DNA of 64,000 nucleotides from Flaccisagitta enflata (Eukaryota > Chaetognatha > Sagittoidea > Aphragmophora), in assembly GCA_965153355.1 (NCBI GenBank), contig OZ231127.1, positions 59,644,001 to 59,708,000 on the forward strand, in the 5' to 3' direction. Positions 52,931-63,888 of the stretch are shown in pieces; the stretch's first letter is position 1, and each line of letters opens with the position of its first letter. Below the pieces are notes generated by a model that saw only the letters and a program-made list of their open reading frames with translations, had not been told where the DNA came from and ran no database searches. The position numbers were made by a program, and so were the translations under genes.

Positions 52931-54558
52931 CTGTACAAATTAAACTTTGTAGTTAAGAGCTCATTTTATTCACGGATATCCGGAATCATAACATTGTCTT
53001 CACAAACCAAGCATGCCTTCCCCATCCCGAACACTCGAGTGGACTGACAATGGGAAATCCATCATCGGGAAGTGGGTCAACTTCCATCGAGTACTATGTC
53101 GTTTCATTATCGTTCTGTGCGATTGTGCATGTACTGGTTGACCCAGTTTGACTGTTACCAATACCACAACCTATGCATCCACATTTCTCACCATGTGTGG
53201 TCAGTCTATCAACAATCATCACCCTTTACTCTGGCGAGAAGTTGTAACAATTTCATCTCTCCTATTGCTCAGATCTAATCTCCCCCGGGGTTGCTTCCCA
53301 TCGTTGACAGAGGAACCAGTCATTATCCATTGACTCGGCGATCCAGGTTGGGTTCTGTCTGTATGAAGTTTGAATGGGGGAATTATCCGTTTTAATAGAT
53401 CTAAGGTGTGGCGTTCGTGTGGTGTTGACATGATTGTCACCGGATTTATGAGATAATGGATTATACATCCTGTCAACTAATTGATCATTTGGAGCCTTAT
53501 TGTGAGAGAATGAGAATTGGGGCGTTTCCCGCCACCTGTCATGTAAGGAATTTAATACCGGTTTTTCCTTAAGTGACATTGTTGATGTGGTCGATTGTCA
53601 CACTGGGCAAGATTTTTGGGTGTCACCCACCCTGTCTAACCATCCCTTCATTTATCTTAACCTCATTTGCGGCTGTTCCACCACAGCCATCTCTTGAGTG
53701 AGTGATCTGAGTGATCGAGGCGATCACTCACAACGGTTGGAGTCCCCATCAAGACTTTTCAAGTGTCTCAAGAATTCATAGTTTTTACCTTGGAGCATGA
53801 GCTCCTATGGGGGTGGTTCGAGATTATACTCTCTGACCTCTTCCGGTCCTCTGTGCCTTTTTGGTATCACATTGAATCAGCATGGCATGCCAGATTCAGG
53901 GTTACCCCCTTCGCTGGCGAGCTAGTGACATGATTCAATTTGATAACTAAGGCACGCCATCACCCTGTTTGTTAGTACATGTCAGTAGCTGTTGGGTATA
54001 CACCCAAAACGCCGCTACTGCTTGTCTACAGCCCCGTCAAGAACTTTGTCAAGTGACATTCACTGTCATGGATCATCAGAGGAATTGAGATCAAGAATGA
54101 AGACAGAAGATTGGGGCGATTCCCATTGCGATCACAGCTCTGAAGACATAACTTGTCAAGAAGTGAGCTGAAATCGCCCTGGCGCGGTAGCAGCAAAATC
54201 AGGACGCCGGCGAGGGGTTCGATGGAGCGTCCTTGGGAAACTCTATTTGTCGCAGTCGCTGTTCGATCGTGGAAGAATGGGTATTACGATCATTGAAAAT
54301 AAAAAAAAAAAAAGGGGACCTCTGGGGCACTACCATGACGAACGCGTTTTACATTCTCTTTGAAAAAGAAAACAAATCTGAAGTTTGTGCCAGTTTTCTT
54401 AGTCTTATAGTATTCTTTCATGACGAGTTTTATTTACGGAACATGTAACTTTTTTTTTTTGTCATACATGTTGTAATTTCTTTTTACCAACCGCATCATA
54501 ATTTTTCATTTTTACCGAGTAGACTTGAGTCATTTTTATTCGCTCGGGTCGATCGAAT

Positions 54559-54575
54559 GGAAAGGGGGGAGTAGC
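54559..54575 (+). other. Polypurine tract
   Basis: GGAAAGGGGGGAGTAGC lies directly before the 3' LTR, the expected place for plus-strand priming. Confidence 0.75.
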
Positions 54576-54983
54576 TGTTAGAGGTTTATTCATGCCACTT
54601 TACCGTTATCATTTGTACCATGTTTCTGTCATTTCTGTCATCTCCTGATGCTGTCATTGGATCTGTCTTCGCTCGTGCCATTATTCGAACTGTCGTTCTC
54701 ATATTTACAGGATGTTCTGATATGGTGTACGCGTTTCCTTCCTTACCTATACTTACCTACACCATCACCATTACTTACCTATACGCGTGGCATACATCAT
54801 TAGAGCATTCTCCTCCTTTCCATTTGGCATTACCTGCTATCATCATTACTCATCGTTATCGTTACCAGTGCATATACTCCCATCGTGCCTTTTCTCTCCC
54901 AGATGATTTCCTCATCACTTGTACAGACATTACAGAGATACCATCTCTACGCGACCCTTACCAGGTGAGACTGGCACCTAACA
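54576..54983 (+). repeat. 3' LTR
   Basis: 408 bp. Two differences from the 5' LTR by eye. Followed by the GCTC target duplication. Confidence 0.95.
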
Positions 54984-54987
54984 GCTC

Positions 54988-55930
54988 ATCATTAAATGCG
55001 GCAATGTAGCATAGTGATGAAAATATCAGAACAAGCCTGAGACAGAGTTTAAAGTGTTTTTTAGTTAAAAGGGGCTTTTTTCATTGAACAATTAGCTATT
55101 TTCAAATTGGCGCTGTGTTTTTGATCTTGATATTTACAAAAATCTGTCGCTAAAAATGAAAACAAAAATATCTCAGGATTCATTGAGCAAAATTTTGTTT
55201 TTTTCCTATAGGTACAAAACATTATTAAAAATAAGCAAAATATCAAAACAGTCATTAGGCCACTTTCGACTTCCAGAAAATCGCTGGAAAGGAATGTATA
55301 TGTTCACATGATATAACTTTACATAATACCAAACGCTCAACCCACTCCTAGCTGTCGCAGAGCGTCGCAAGCCTGTCAAATGCAATGCTATCACTGAAAT
55401 AGTCAGTAGATGCACAAACTAAAACTTATGTTTTGATTTAGTCAGCCGCTTTTACTGATGTCTCTAAAATGTCATGTATGTGAGTGCCTCTCCGTTTGTC
55501 TCAGTCTCTCTCTTGCTGTCTGTCTGTCTGTCTTTCTATCTGTTGTACTCTCTGTCTGTATCTCTCTCTCTCTGGCCCCGGCATTCTCCTCTCTTTCTCT
55601 CTCACTCACTCACTCATTCACTCGCTCACTCACTCGCTCTTTCTCCCTCTTTTATTTGAAGTCAGTCTCGGAATCACTTTTTAATGCGACTTTGAACAGT
55701 ACGCTGAAGTTTCAAAGTGAAAAAGCGTTTCCATCCTGTTACCATCGATAAGAAAAATGGCGGTAAAATTTTCGAGGGTAGGACTTATGACAAGGAGTGA
55801 GATTTTCAATCTCAGTTTCGCCAAAAAGTCACAGTTTTAACGTCTTCGAACTAATTTTCGACCAGGAATCCAAAAATCGCAGCCTCGAGGGCCTCAGAGA
55901 ACGTATTAAAGATCTTTTAGGAAAGCTTAC
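54988..55930. other. No gene recognised
   Basis: A degenerate CTGT/CTCT tract lies at 55497-55655. Short frames only. Confidence 0.45.
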
Positions 55931-56006
55931 TTTTAGTCGCATGCTACGCGGTTCTATTAATTGTCTGTCGGAAAGTCGGTCCGTCGGTCACATTTTAGCT
56001 TCTTTG

Positions 56007-56713
56007 TAACACCTGTCCCACAATTATTGCCAAGGTTGTGCTATGACTGCAGATGCTTCATTACTTCTGATGAAAAACATTTCAAATCCCTATCATTGGA
56101 TATTAATAAAGTTTTTCCCAGCATACTCCACATCAATTTCCATATTTTGCCCCAATTTGGTTCCTCGTTTTTAATTCTATCACTTTTTGACAACTTGCTA
56201 GCAGCACCTAAATATCAATTTTTCAATGAATTTGGTTTGGATTTTGGAAACCTTCCCTTTAGAGAAATCAAACAATATCCATGGGCAAAATGAACAAGGC
56301 CGGATACACGGCAATCCAGTCGCGGACGGTTGGGCAGGAGCAGTAATGCGAGAACCCCTCGTAATTTAAAAATGTTACTCACCGACCGACACGGCAAGTT
56401 CTAGAGTCTAAAAACTTCTTATGAGCTTTTTAGTTTTGAAATCCGCATTCAATTATCTATCTTTATACAGATTTAGTAGACACTTGAAGTTGCTGAGACT
56501 TTCCTGGTAATTTTGCCATGATTTGCATGGGCAATGTTTATTTCGGTTTTTGATCCTATTCGATGTAGCCTGAAGCAGTTTAGGTGAAATTCATGAGCAA
56601 AATAAAGATTTTTTATAGCTCTAATTAGTGGGAAAATGTAGATATGGTTAGTTATCTCTGTTTAAATTTGACCGTCATTTGATCTTTTTGCAATAACGGT
56701 GGGACAGGTGTTA
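56007..56713. mobile_element. Inverted-repeat transposon nested in A23 and hosting A24
   Basis: TAACACCTGTCCCACAATTA plus TTGC at 56007-56030 is inverted at 56690-56713 (22 of 24 match). TA at the extreme ends may be a mariner-type target. No ORF with motifs. The interior holds family A element A24. Confidence 0.65.
56293..56413 (+). mobile_element. Family A element (A24), right hairpin deleted
   Basis: AACAAGGCCGGATACACGGC, GTCGCGGACGGTTGGGCAGG, CACCGACCGACACGG, then TTCTAGAGTCTAAAAA where the hairpin loop and one arm are missing. Confidence 0.75.
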
Positions 56714-56830
56714 TATTATGATCATAGCCACTTTTGCATCAATGCCTGTGTCCAATTCTTGGCTAGCTCATTGCATCACTGTCCGCACCCACTCACATAC
56801 GACTTGGGTAGCCATGTATCTGTCCCTGTT

Positions 56831-57103
56831 TGTAGTAGGCTCGAGCGAGGTCATTAAACGACTAAGACTTTTTGAGTGACCGACTGTCCGCCGCGCCGGT
56901 TCGACTGTCCGCCGGTCTGACTGTCCGAATGTCGGTCGATCGTCAGCGTGTCAAACTCAAACCGATGATCCATCCTTGATTCCGGCCTTGATTCTGGCCT
57001 TGATCCCGGTCTTGATCCCAGCCTGGATTCGATTCGGGCTTGGATTTCGCGTCCACATATCTGTCTCGTTGCAACCGATTTTCATGCAATACGCACGCTC
57101 TCA
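56831..57103. other. No gene; GACTGTCCG repeats
   Basis: CGACTGTCCGCCG-type tetramer-rich stretch (56878-56950), then CTTGATTCCGGC/CTTGATCCC direct repeats (56975-57045). Confidence 0.5.
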
Positions 57104-58830
57104 CAGTGGGCCTTAACTAGGTATGAGTTAAAAAAAATCCCCAATGGTAGTGACTTGTATAAGTAGGTACAATTCGTAGTGGAAAATTGATGTAAACCCT
57201 TAAAAAAAATTTCCCTTTAAAATTTTTGCAAAAATCGTTAAAAAATATCAATTTTTGTATATATTTGCAAATAGATCTCAAGAATATATCAGTTTCAAAT
57301 TCTGACACAAGATTCACATTCCTGGTGAAATTTCCAATCATTTGATAGGTCACACTATACAGTCAGTCCCAATTCTGCATTCATCCATATGCTTGTATCT
57401 CAACATATTTCGGAAAACCAAAACTTTTTCCATCTTGGCATATTTCGATATATCGAAATATGGCTTACAAAAGTTTCATTTTTTCAGTTGAGTCTTTTGT
57501 CAGATCAGAATCAATTCCATGTAGCTGTTTGTCTTGTTTACGGTCATCAATGATTTTGACACCTAACTTTTGGAAGAAATTGATTTATGAATGCTGCACC
57601 GTTCAATCACATCATTAGATTTTGTTATCCTCCTTTCTTTTTAATCTCACCGCGATTATTTAAGAGTAAATAGGATCAGAGCCGATTATTTAAGAGTAAA
57701 TAAGATCAGAGCTTGATAATCCCTTAAGTACTTCCTTTTGAGTGACCGAACTAAAAGGGAAAGATGAGAGTCATATTTCGATATATCGAAATATGCCCAG
57801 ATAAACCAAGTTGCGTTATCTCGTAACAATGGCAAAAAAAAAAAAAACAGGACGCTGATTTTTGATCAAGGATTTCTTAGTAACTAAGAATGAGAAACCC
57901 TTAAAATCCATAATAGTTTCAAAGAGCTTCGAAATATCTTTCATTTGAGCTCTCACAGAACATTGTAGCTTCAAAACTTTAGAAGTTATGATGCTTTAAA
58001 GATAACCACTAAGAAATCTCGAATCTGACCTCTTTCTTTTTAGAGTAACTAACTTTGAATTGATACAGCTTGTAAACGAATAAGAATCATGATTTCTGCT
58101 TAATTGCATCTTGTAGAGAATTAAAGATACTTCAATTTTACCTTGAATTTCGTTCTATTTATTTGATTTCTTTGTTCTAAAGAATATGTGAAACAAAAAT
58201 TGTTTTATTGTCGGGCACAGTAATTTGCTTTCAAGAAAATGGGTGTTGAATTTCAATCTTATGTCATTTGAAAACAACTTCAGCTAAAAGTTTCTGCTTG
58301 GTCTAGATTTGTAGAATTTTTGAAGCTCTTTAAAATGCTCATGGATTTCTAGTAAAAAGTATGTGCGGTATTTAGTCAACATGAAAAACCGAGCATCCGG
58401 TTTTTATTTTGGCCACTGTTAATATGATGAGATATGGTCATATGGATGAATGCGGAATTGGGACTGACTTTATATACTTTCATGAAAAAATAAGATTTTG
58501 ATTTTTCATGCGACCGTTACAAAGAAAGCAACGGTGGCTTAAGATATGAAAATCTTATTTCGTCATAAAAGTATATAGTGTGACCTATCAAATGATTAGA
58601 AATTTCACCAGGAATGTGAATCTTGAGTCAGAATTTTGAAATTGATATATCCTTGAGATCTATATGTAAATATATGAAAAAATTGATACTCTTTAACGAT
58701 TTTTGCAAAAAGTTTAAAGGGAAATTTTCTTTTTAGGTTTACATCAATTCTCCACTATAAATTGTACCTACTCATACAAGTCTAAACCATTGATGATTTT
58801 TTTAAACTCATACCCAGTTAAGGCCCGCTG
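57104..58830. mobile_element. hAT-like hairpin MITE carrying a nested element
   Basis: Ends CAGTGGGCCTTAACT and its complement. Arms of about 255 bp pair with mismatches (57104-57359 against about 58575-58830). The flanks are CGCTCTCA (57096-57103) and TGCTCTTA (58831-58838), an 8-bp duplication with two transitions. The original centre, a hairpin around AAATAAGATTTT, survives at 58471-58575. A second element is inserted at 57360-58470. Confidence 0.65.
57360..58470. mobile_element. Tc1/mariner-like element nested in the hAT-like MITE
   Basis: Left CAGTCAGTCCCAATTCTGCA, right complement ending GGGACTGACTT, with one terminal change. TA flanks at 57358-57359 and 58471-58472. Pairing of the ends covers about 30 bp (to CATCCATATG). 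No transposase. It contains two copies of a 24-bp perfect palindrome and a 27-bp direct repeat (57653-57711). Confidence 0.65.
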
Positions 58831-58855
58831 TGCTCTTAATTACATTTCTATCGGT

Positions 58856-59044
58856 TTTTTTAGTCGCGTCCTACGCTTAGTCCGTCCATTGGTCGGTCGG
58901 TTGGTCGGTCGTTCACATTTTTTCTTTTATGTTTTTGTTATTTCTAGCCCTAATTCTCCTGCCCATATACTCTAGTGACCTCAAATACGGCCTCTGCCTA
59001 CCCGCATGCGACTGGGGTAGCAATGCAATGTATCCGGCCTTGTT
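58856..59044 (-). mobile_element. Family A element (A25)
   Basis: In reverse: TTTTTAGTCGCGTCCTACGC (right hairpin damaged), TTGGTCGGTCGGTTGGTCGG tract, TCTCCTGCCCATATAC and CTCTGCCTACCCGCATGCG cores, GGGGTAGCAATGCAATG, then TATCCGGCCTTGTT. Confidence 0.75.
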
Positions 59045-59358
59045 TCAACGAATGCTGCCTGCCTGATACATTGCATTTCCGTTTGATCGATTTTCATATG
59101 ATAAGCTTTTAATCAACGATATTTAAAAATTATTGAACACTCTCGGTATTGATGCTGAAAAATCAATATGAATATTGAATATTAACGGCTGACGTAATTT
59201 TTTTTTTATACACGTTGACAATAGTAAAAGATAAGGATATCCAAGGTGACGTTACTTCACAACCATTCGATTACGTAAGCAAGTTTTGCCTTTCAAGACA
59301 TATCAACGTGGCAGTACGTAATTTAATGCGGAAAGAAATCTTGAATCCGATATCGACT

Positions 59359-59389
<31 letters not shown>

Positions 59390-60297
59390 GGTCTTTTACA
59401 GGCGTGCTTTGGAGCATTTAGTAATACAATGTCCTTTGCCGTACGTCAGCTAACTTTACCTGCATGAACTCGACTTTTAAACTTATCCATAAAACCTCAA
59501 TGCCTGGTCAGGCGTTTGGTCCTGTTCTTCATATTCCGCGGTTTCCAGTGGCGATCGGAACTCAGCGTACGACCGAAATTATTGTTGTTGTTGTTACCAC
59601 TCCGAGAAGTGGAAATTTCCCATGCTTTCCTACTGTGAGGGGCGTTCTGCCTGCCGAAGACAAGGGCAGTGACGCCGATCCACCATTCGAGGCGCCCCTG
59701 ACCGGATCCATTGTTACCCTCCCTTCCACCCTTCCCTACCCTCCCCTCTACTAGAGGCTCTAGCTAGCAATTTTTACCGAACTTCACCCTTCGCCTTTTT
59801 CATCTGTGATAAACGTTGCTCATTTGGAAAATCTCAATTAAAACAAATTTGTATGAATTCATATTTATACATCTGGATGAGTAGAAAATGTCGCTTTGGT
59901 ATGCTGAAGAAGATATGTTAAGGCTTGATTTGCGCAATAGATGAGTGTCAAATAGGTCTTCCGAGCCGCTGACTAAGTATTCGAGACATCTCGCCAGTAT
60001 AATACAAGTTTTATCGTTGCAAGAATCTGCTCCCAGAATACCACCTCTTTAATGGACTCAATGAGTGAAAACGCGAATAAGTGAAAACGCGGATAAGAGG
60101 CGAAAAGTTGAAGTTCGGGGCGGTGGCATCTAAATTAGATTAAATTAGATTCTAATATCGACAGTTTCGATGGTTACTATGTATTTGCAAATGGATATCC
60201 CAGGTCCTTGTCCTCAGACAAAAAGCTTTCAGACACGAACTCCAGTTTTTTGTGTCTAAACGTATGTTCTCGTTTTGTTCATTCTCGTATTAGTACA
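59045..60297. other. No gene firmly supported
   Basis: A GACA run lies at 59360-59388. A 96-codon frame at 59464-59754 has no family features. The remainder is unremarkable. Confidence 0.4.
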
Positions 60298-61060
60298 AAC
60301 AAGGCCGGATACACGGGCCAAGACGGTACGCCGGGCGTTATTGATTCTTAGACCTATCCCTAGTTCCATCAGACCTGTCCATAGCTCCATCAGACCTATC
60401 CCTAGCTCTATCAGACCTATCCATAGCTCCATCAGACCTATCCCTAGCTCCATCAGACCTATCCCTAGCTCCATCAGACCTATCCAAAGCTCTATCAGAC
60501 CTGTCCATAGCTCCTTCAGTCCTATCCCTAGCTCCATCAGACCTATCCCCTAGCTCTATCAGACCTATCCCTAATTCCATCAGACCTATCCCTAGCTCCA
60601 TCAGACCTATCCCTAGCTCCATCAGACCTATCCCTAGCTCTATCAGACCTATCCCTAGCTCTATCAGACCTATCCCTAGCTCCATCAGACCTATCCCTCG
60701 CTCCATCAGACCTATCCCTAGCTCTATCAACCTATCACTAGCTCTATCAGACCTATCCTGAGCTCTATCAGATCTATCCCTAGCTCTATCAGACCTATCC
60801 TGAGCTCTATCGGACCTATCCCGAGCACTATCAGACCTATCACCAGCTCTACTAGACCTATCCGACCTATCACCAGCTCGGTCAGACCAAACTGTAGCTG
60901 ATTATTTTGGTGAATGAAATGATGAGTATCATCAATGATGAACGATATCAGCTTTCGATTGATTTCAAACATTTTTAGCGATATTTCCTTCGAGCGTGAT
61001 GGACGGAAGGATGGACGGACAGACAGAGCCTCTTATATAGGTGCTATGGCGCACCGAAAA
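60298..61060 (+). mobile_element. Family A element swollen by a 21-bp minisatellite (A26)
   Basis: AACAAGGCCGGATACACGGG left end at 60298. GATGGACGGAAGGATGGAC tract, AGAGCCTCTTATAT, right hairpin AGGTGCTATGGCGCACC then GAAAA at 61044-61060. Between them lies a 21-bp minisatellite, making the copy 763 bp against a usual 120-280. Confidence 0.7.
60345..60895. repeat. 21-bp minisatellite
   Basis: About 25 copies of AGACCTATCCCTAGCTCCATC with C/T and spacer variants; one-base slips occur near 60550 and 60730. Because 21 is a multiple of three, 7-residue repeats are open on both strands; these are not genes. Confidence 0.95.
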
Positions 61061-61184
61061 ATCATCATATCATATTTCCGGTTAGCTACAAGTGTCTCAA
61101 AAAGGTAACGTTTAATCGATATGAATAAAGTCACTCCAAAATTGTCGCAAAAAGGTGTGGAATATGTCCCTGCAGCATAACCAA

Positions 61185-61825
61185 CCAAAATTTTTGGATC
61201 TCACAGTCTCTAAAATAATAGTTACCAAAAAAACTGCAAAAAATGCCATTTTTTGGCATTTTTTGCCACATTTTTGGGGTGTAACGCATATTAAACGACA
61301 TCCCCATCCCCAAATTTTTTGTGGCATAGTAGCCCATGATAGGACAGATGTCCCCCCAAAAATTTATTCTTTACTGTCACACATTAAGCACAAAAATTTT
61401 GGTTTAAAATGGCAAAAAATGCGATTTTTTGAATTTTTTAAGCTGTTTTTGGGGTTTAACGCATATTAAACGACATCCCCATCCCCAAATTTTTTGTGGC
61501 ATAGTAGTCCATGATAGGACAGATGTCCCCCCAAAAATGTATTCATTTCTGTCACACTTTAAGCACAAAATTTTGGTTTAAAATGGCAAAAAATGCGATT
61601 TTTTGAATTTTTTAAGCTGTTTTTGGCGTGTAACTCATATTAAAAGGCATCCCTATCCCATCCCCATCCCCAAATTTTTTGTGGCATAGTAGTCCATGAT
61701 AGGACAGATGTCCGCAGAAAAAATCATTCATTTCTGTCACGCTTTAGGCACAAAAATTTTGGTTTAAAATTGCAAAAAATGTGATTTTTTGAATTTTTAA
61801 GCTGTTTCAGGAGAGTAACTCATAT
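61185..61825. repeat. ~175-185-bp satellite, 3-4 copies
   Basis: GTGGCATAGTAG recurs at 61321, 61496 and 61681. Each unit also has GGACAGATGTCC, TTTCTGTCACAC, TTTTGGTTTAAAAT and CATCCCCATCCCCAAATTTT. Copy 3 has a small CATCCC expansion. Confidence 0.9.
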
Positions 61826-61827
61826 TC

Positions 61828-62130
61828 CGTTTGTCCCCCCGAGGCCCTCTCAGCTCTGAGATCTGCCCTCTCAGGCCTTGAATCTGCCCTCTCAGGCCTG
61901 AAATCCGTCCTCTAAGGCCTTAAATCTGCCCTCTCATCTGAGAGGGCAGATTTCAGGCCTGAGAGGGTAGATTTCAGGCATGAGAGGCCAGATTTCAGAG
62001 CTGAGAGGGCAGGGGGCGCGGATGGACGGATGGATGGACAGACGCACAAACAAAAGTCCCCCTGTGTTCTACAGGACTTTGTCTGATTCAATACCATTGA
62101 AAGCAGGGCAATGAGTATCGCTGACCACAT
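61828..62130. mobile_element. Family B element, left arm truncated (B5)
   Basis: ~22-bp core repeats of CTCTCAGGCCTGAAATCTGCC that invert at about 61940, then GTCCCCCTGTGTTCTACAGG and ACTTTGTC. The tail contains AGCAGGGCAATGAGTATCGC then TGACCA. Confidence 0.65.
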
Positions 62131-62165
62131 ATTGCCCTTGGGAGACCTGTTTGGCCTGTTTTTGC

Positions 62166-62576
62166 GCAGCGGCCCCAAAGGGGACAAAGTCCTATAGAAT
62201 ACAGGGGGAGTTTTGTTCGTCCATTTGTCCATCCGTTTGTCCCCCCCAGGCCCTCTCAGGCCTGAGATCTGCCCTCTCAGGCCTGAAATCTGCCCTCTCA
62301 GGCTTGAAATATGCCCCCTCAGGCCTTGAATCTGCCCCCTCAGGCCTTGAATCTGCCTTCTCAGGCCTGAAATCTGCTTTCTTAGGCCTGAAACCTGTCC
62401 TCTCAGGCCTAAAATCTGCCCTCGCAGATTTCAGGCCTGAGAGGGTAGATTTCAGGCCTGAGAGGACAGATTTCAGGCCTTAGAGGGCCAGGGAGGGAAT
62501 GACCGACAGATGGAGGGACGGATGAACAAAAGTCCTTCTGTGTTCTACAGGAATTTGTCCATTTTGGAACCGCTGC
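62166..62576. mobile_element. Family B palindromic element (B6)
   Basis: Arms: 62166-62240 (GCAGCGGCCCCAAAGGGG, ACAAAGTCCTATAGAATACA) and about 62500-62576 (ending TTTTGGAACCGCTGC). The core repeats CTCAGGCCTGAAATCTGCC about nine times, then inverts near 62420. AGGCCT is itself a palindrome. Confidence 0.8.
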
Positions 62577-63002
62577 CCTGCTTCCTCTTATTCCAATTTA
62601 TAACCATGAAACCACCTCTGGTGCCCCTTCCTGGCCCCCCTGATTGACTGGGCAAAAACAAAGCGCCAGAGGTTGGTCAGAGGAAGTGACAAAAGCAGTC
62701 TGATATTTATGCAAAAGTGACAAAAAAATGAAAATATCTGCAGTTTAGTAACTTATATGAATATATAGAGAACTATAACTTTTCTAAAAAGGCTAAATGT
62801 AATGATTTTTCAATGAGCAAAAAGATCAATAATCATGTCACTAGACTGCATGAATTTCAGGCTGTCTGGTAGATCGCCTTCTGTTCATTGCTGAACAAAA
62901 AGCATCATTTTTGATGCATCCTTTATCTCTAAAAGATGGTATGTCCCTAAAAGGGTAGTAACATCCGTGATGTGTAAGGGGTGTAGATGTCTGTGTAATT
63001 CT
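62577..63002. other. No gene recognised
   Basis: Unremarkable sequence between B6 and A27. Confidence 0.45.
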
Positions 63003-63242
63003 ACAAGGCCGGATACACGGCTACTAAGGCCTTGCGGGTTTGGCCGTGAGAAGGCCGAGGCTTGGTTTTCAGGCCAAACCCGAAATTCGGTTTTGCCTTC
63101 AGACCCGACTTTGTTTTCAAAAAAATTTTGGTTTTATATTATTCCTTCAATCAACTCATCTCAATTCCTTCAATCAACTCATCAAATCTTATTTTCTCAC
63201 CATTATGATAATAGCATGTGTGAATGTGTATGTTTAAGTGTA

Positions 63243-63324
<82 letters not shown>

Positions 63325-63888
63325 TGTGTCTCAAGCACCGGCAGCCTCTGCCTCTGATGATGTTTCCCAAAGTGGATTCAAAAATTTGGGCAAACTTCTG
63401 TTCTGCATTTGCACTGCATGCTCCATCATGATATTACAAGTTTTTGTATTATTTTTTTCTTCTTTTTTTAGTCACCTTTTTTCTCAGATTTTTTGCTGTG
63501 TCAGTGTATTTGTGTCTGTATGTGTTTATGTATGTATGCGTTTGTTTTTTTCCCTTTTTATGCTCAATTTTTCTCCTATTTCTTATCTCTCTGACCAATA
63601 ACCAAACATCTTTTTGTCACTATATTTACTTAAAAAACCGATATAAACCCGTCATAAACCCGATGAAAGGTTTTGAGGTATTCCGAACCCGAACCGAAAC
63701 CGTGGAAAAAAACGCCATACGCAAGGCTAAGTTGCGTGCGGGTGGGCAGAGGTTGTATTTGAGGTCACTTGAGCAATTGGGCAGGAGCAGCAAGGCCAAA
63801 GACCGCAATAAAGAAACATGAAAAGTAAAGTGTGATGGACGGATGAACCGACAAAGCGAGGTATAGTCGCGTAGCACGTGTCTAGAAA
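63003..63888 (+). mobile_element. Family A element with a ~700-bp insertion (A27)
   Basis: ACAAGGCCGGATACACGGCT at 63003. The family sequence resumes at about 63727 with AAGTTGCGTGCGGGTGGGCA, then TTGGGCAGGAGCAGCAAGGC, ATGGACGGATGAACCGAC, AAAGCGAGGTATAGTCGCG and a decayed hairpin. The inserted stretch (63025-63726) begins GCCTTGCGGGTTTGGCCG and ends near CCCGAACCGAAACCGTGG. It also contains (GT)n. Confidence 0.65.
63243..63330. repeat. (GT)n
   Basis: About 40 GT units inside the insertion in A27. Confidence 0.97.

Larger units (their letters stand above)
52487..54575. other. Long 3' untranslated part of the LTR element
   Basis: 2.1 kb where pol would be expected. Frames are under 110 codons and lack pol motifs. 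It contains four 32-bp repeats, a hairpin GAGTGAGTGATCTGAG ... CGATCACTCAC near 53697-53730, and an A tract near 54299. Confidence 0.6.
49424..54983 (+). mobile_element. Complete non-autonomous LTR retrotransposon, gag only
   Basis: Two 408-bp LTRs (49424-49831 and 54576-54983) start TGTTAG and end CTAACA. By eye they differ at two positions, about 0.5 percent, so the insertion is young. GCTC flanks both sides (49420-49423 and 54984-54987), a 4-bp target duplication. A primer-binding-site-like TGG lies 2 nt after the left LTR, and a purine tract precedes the right LTR. The 4.74-kb interior has one long ORF, Gag-like. I see no protease, reverse transcriptase, RNase H or integrase, so movement would depend on enzymes supplied by a relative. 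Gag form and structure suggest Ty3/Gypsy affinity, not proven. It may sit within an intron of the ankyrin gene. Confidence 0.9.
55931..56830 (-). mobile_element. Family A element split by a nested transposon (A23)
   Basis: In reverse: TTTTAGTCGCATGCTACGCG right-end hairpin, GAAAGTCGGTCCGTCGGTC tract (55931-56006). It resumes after the insertion at about 56714 and ends with CACCCACTCACATACGAC, then GGGTAGCCATGTATCTGTCC and CTGTT (56830), a decayed left end. Confidence 0.6.

Noticed and set aside
52487-54575. Search by eye for a decayed pol gene in the LTR element
   Set aside because: No RT, RNase H, integrase or protease motif seen; frames are all short and unrelated.
59464-59754. 96-codon plus frame
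   Set aside because: No domain, no context; length within chance.
60345-60895. Possible CRISPR-like array of regular repeats
   Set aside because: Units are contiguous with no unique spacers, and the genome is eukaryotic; it is a minisatellite.
60256-60972. 7-residue repeat proteins (SIRPIPS and MELGIGL types)
   Set aside because: The 21-bp minisatellite keeps all frames open on both strands; one-base slips break the frames, and it lies inside a family A element.
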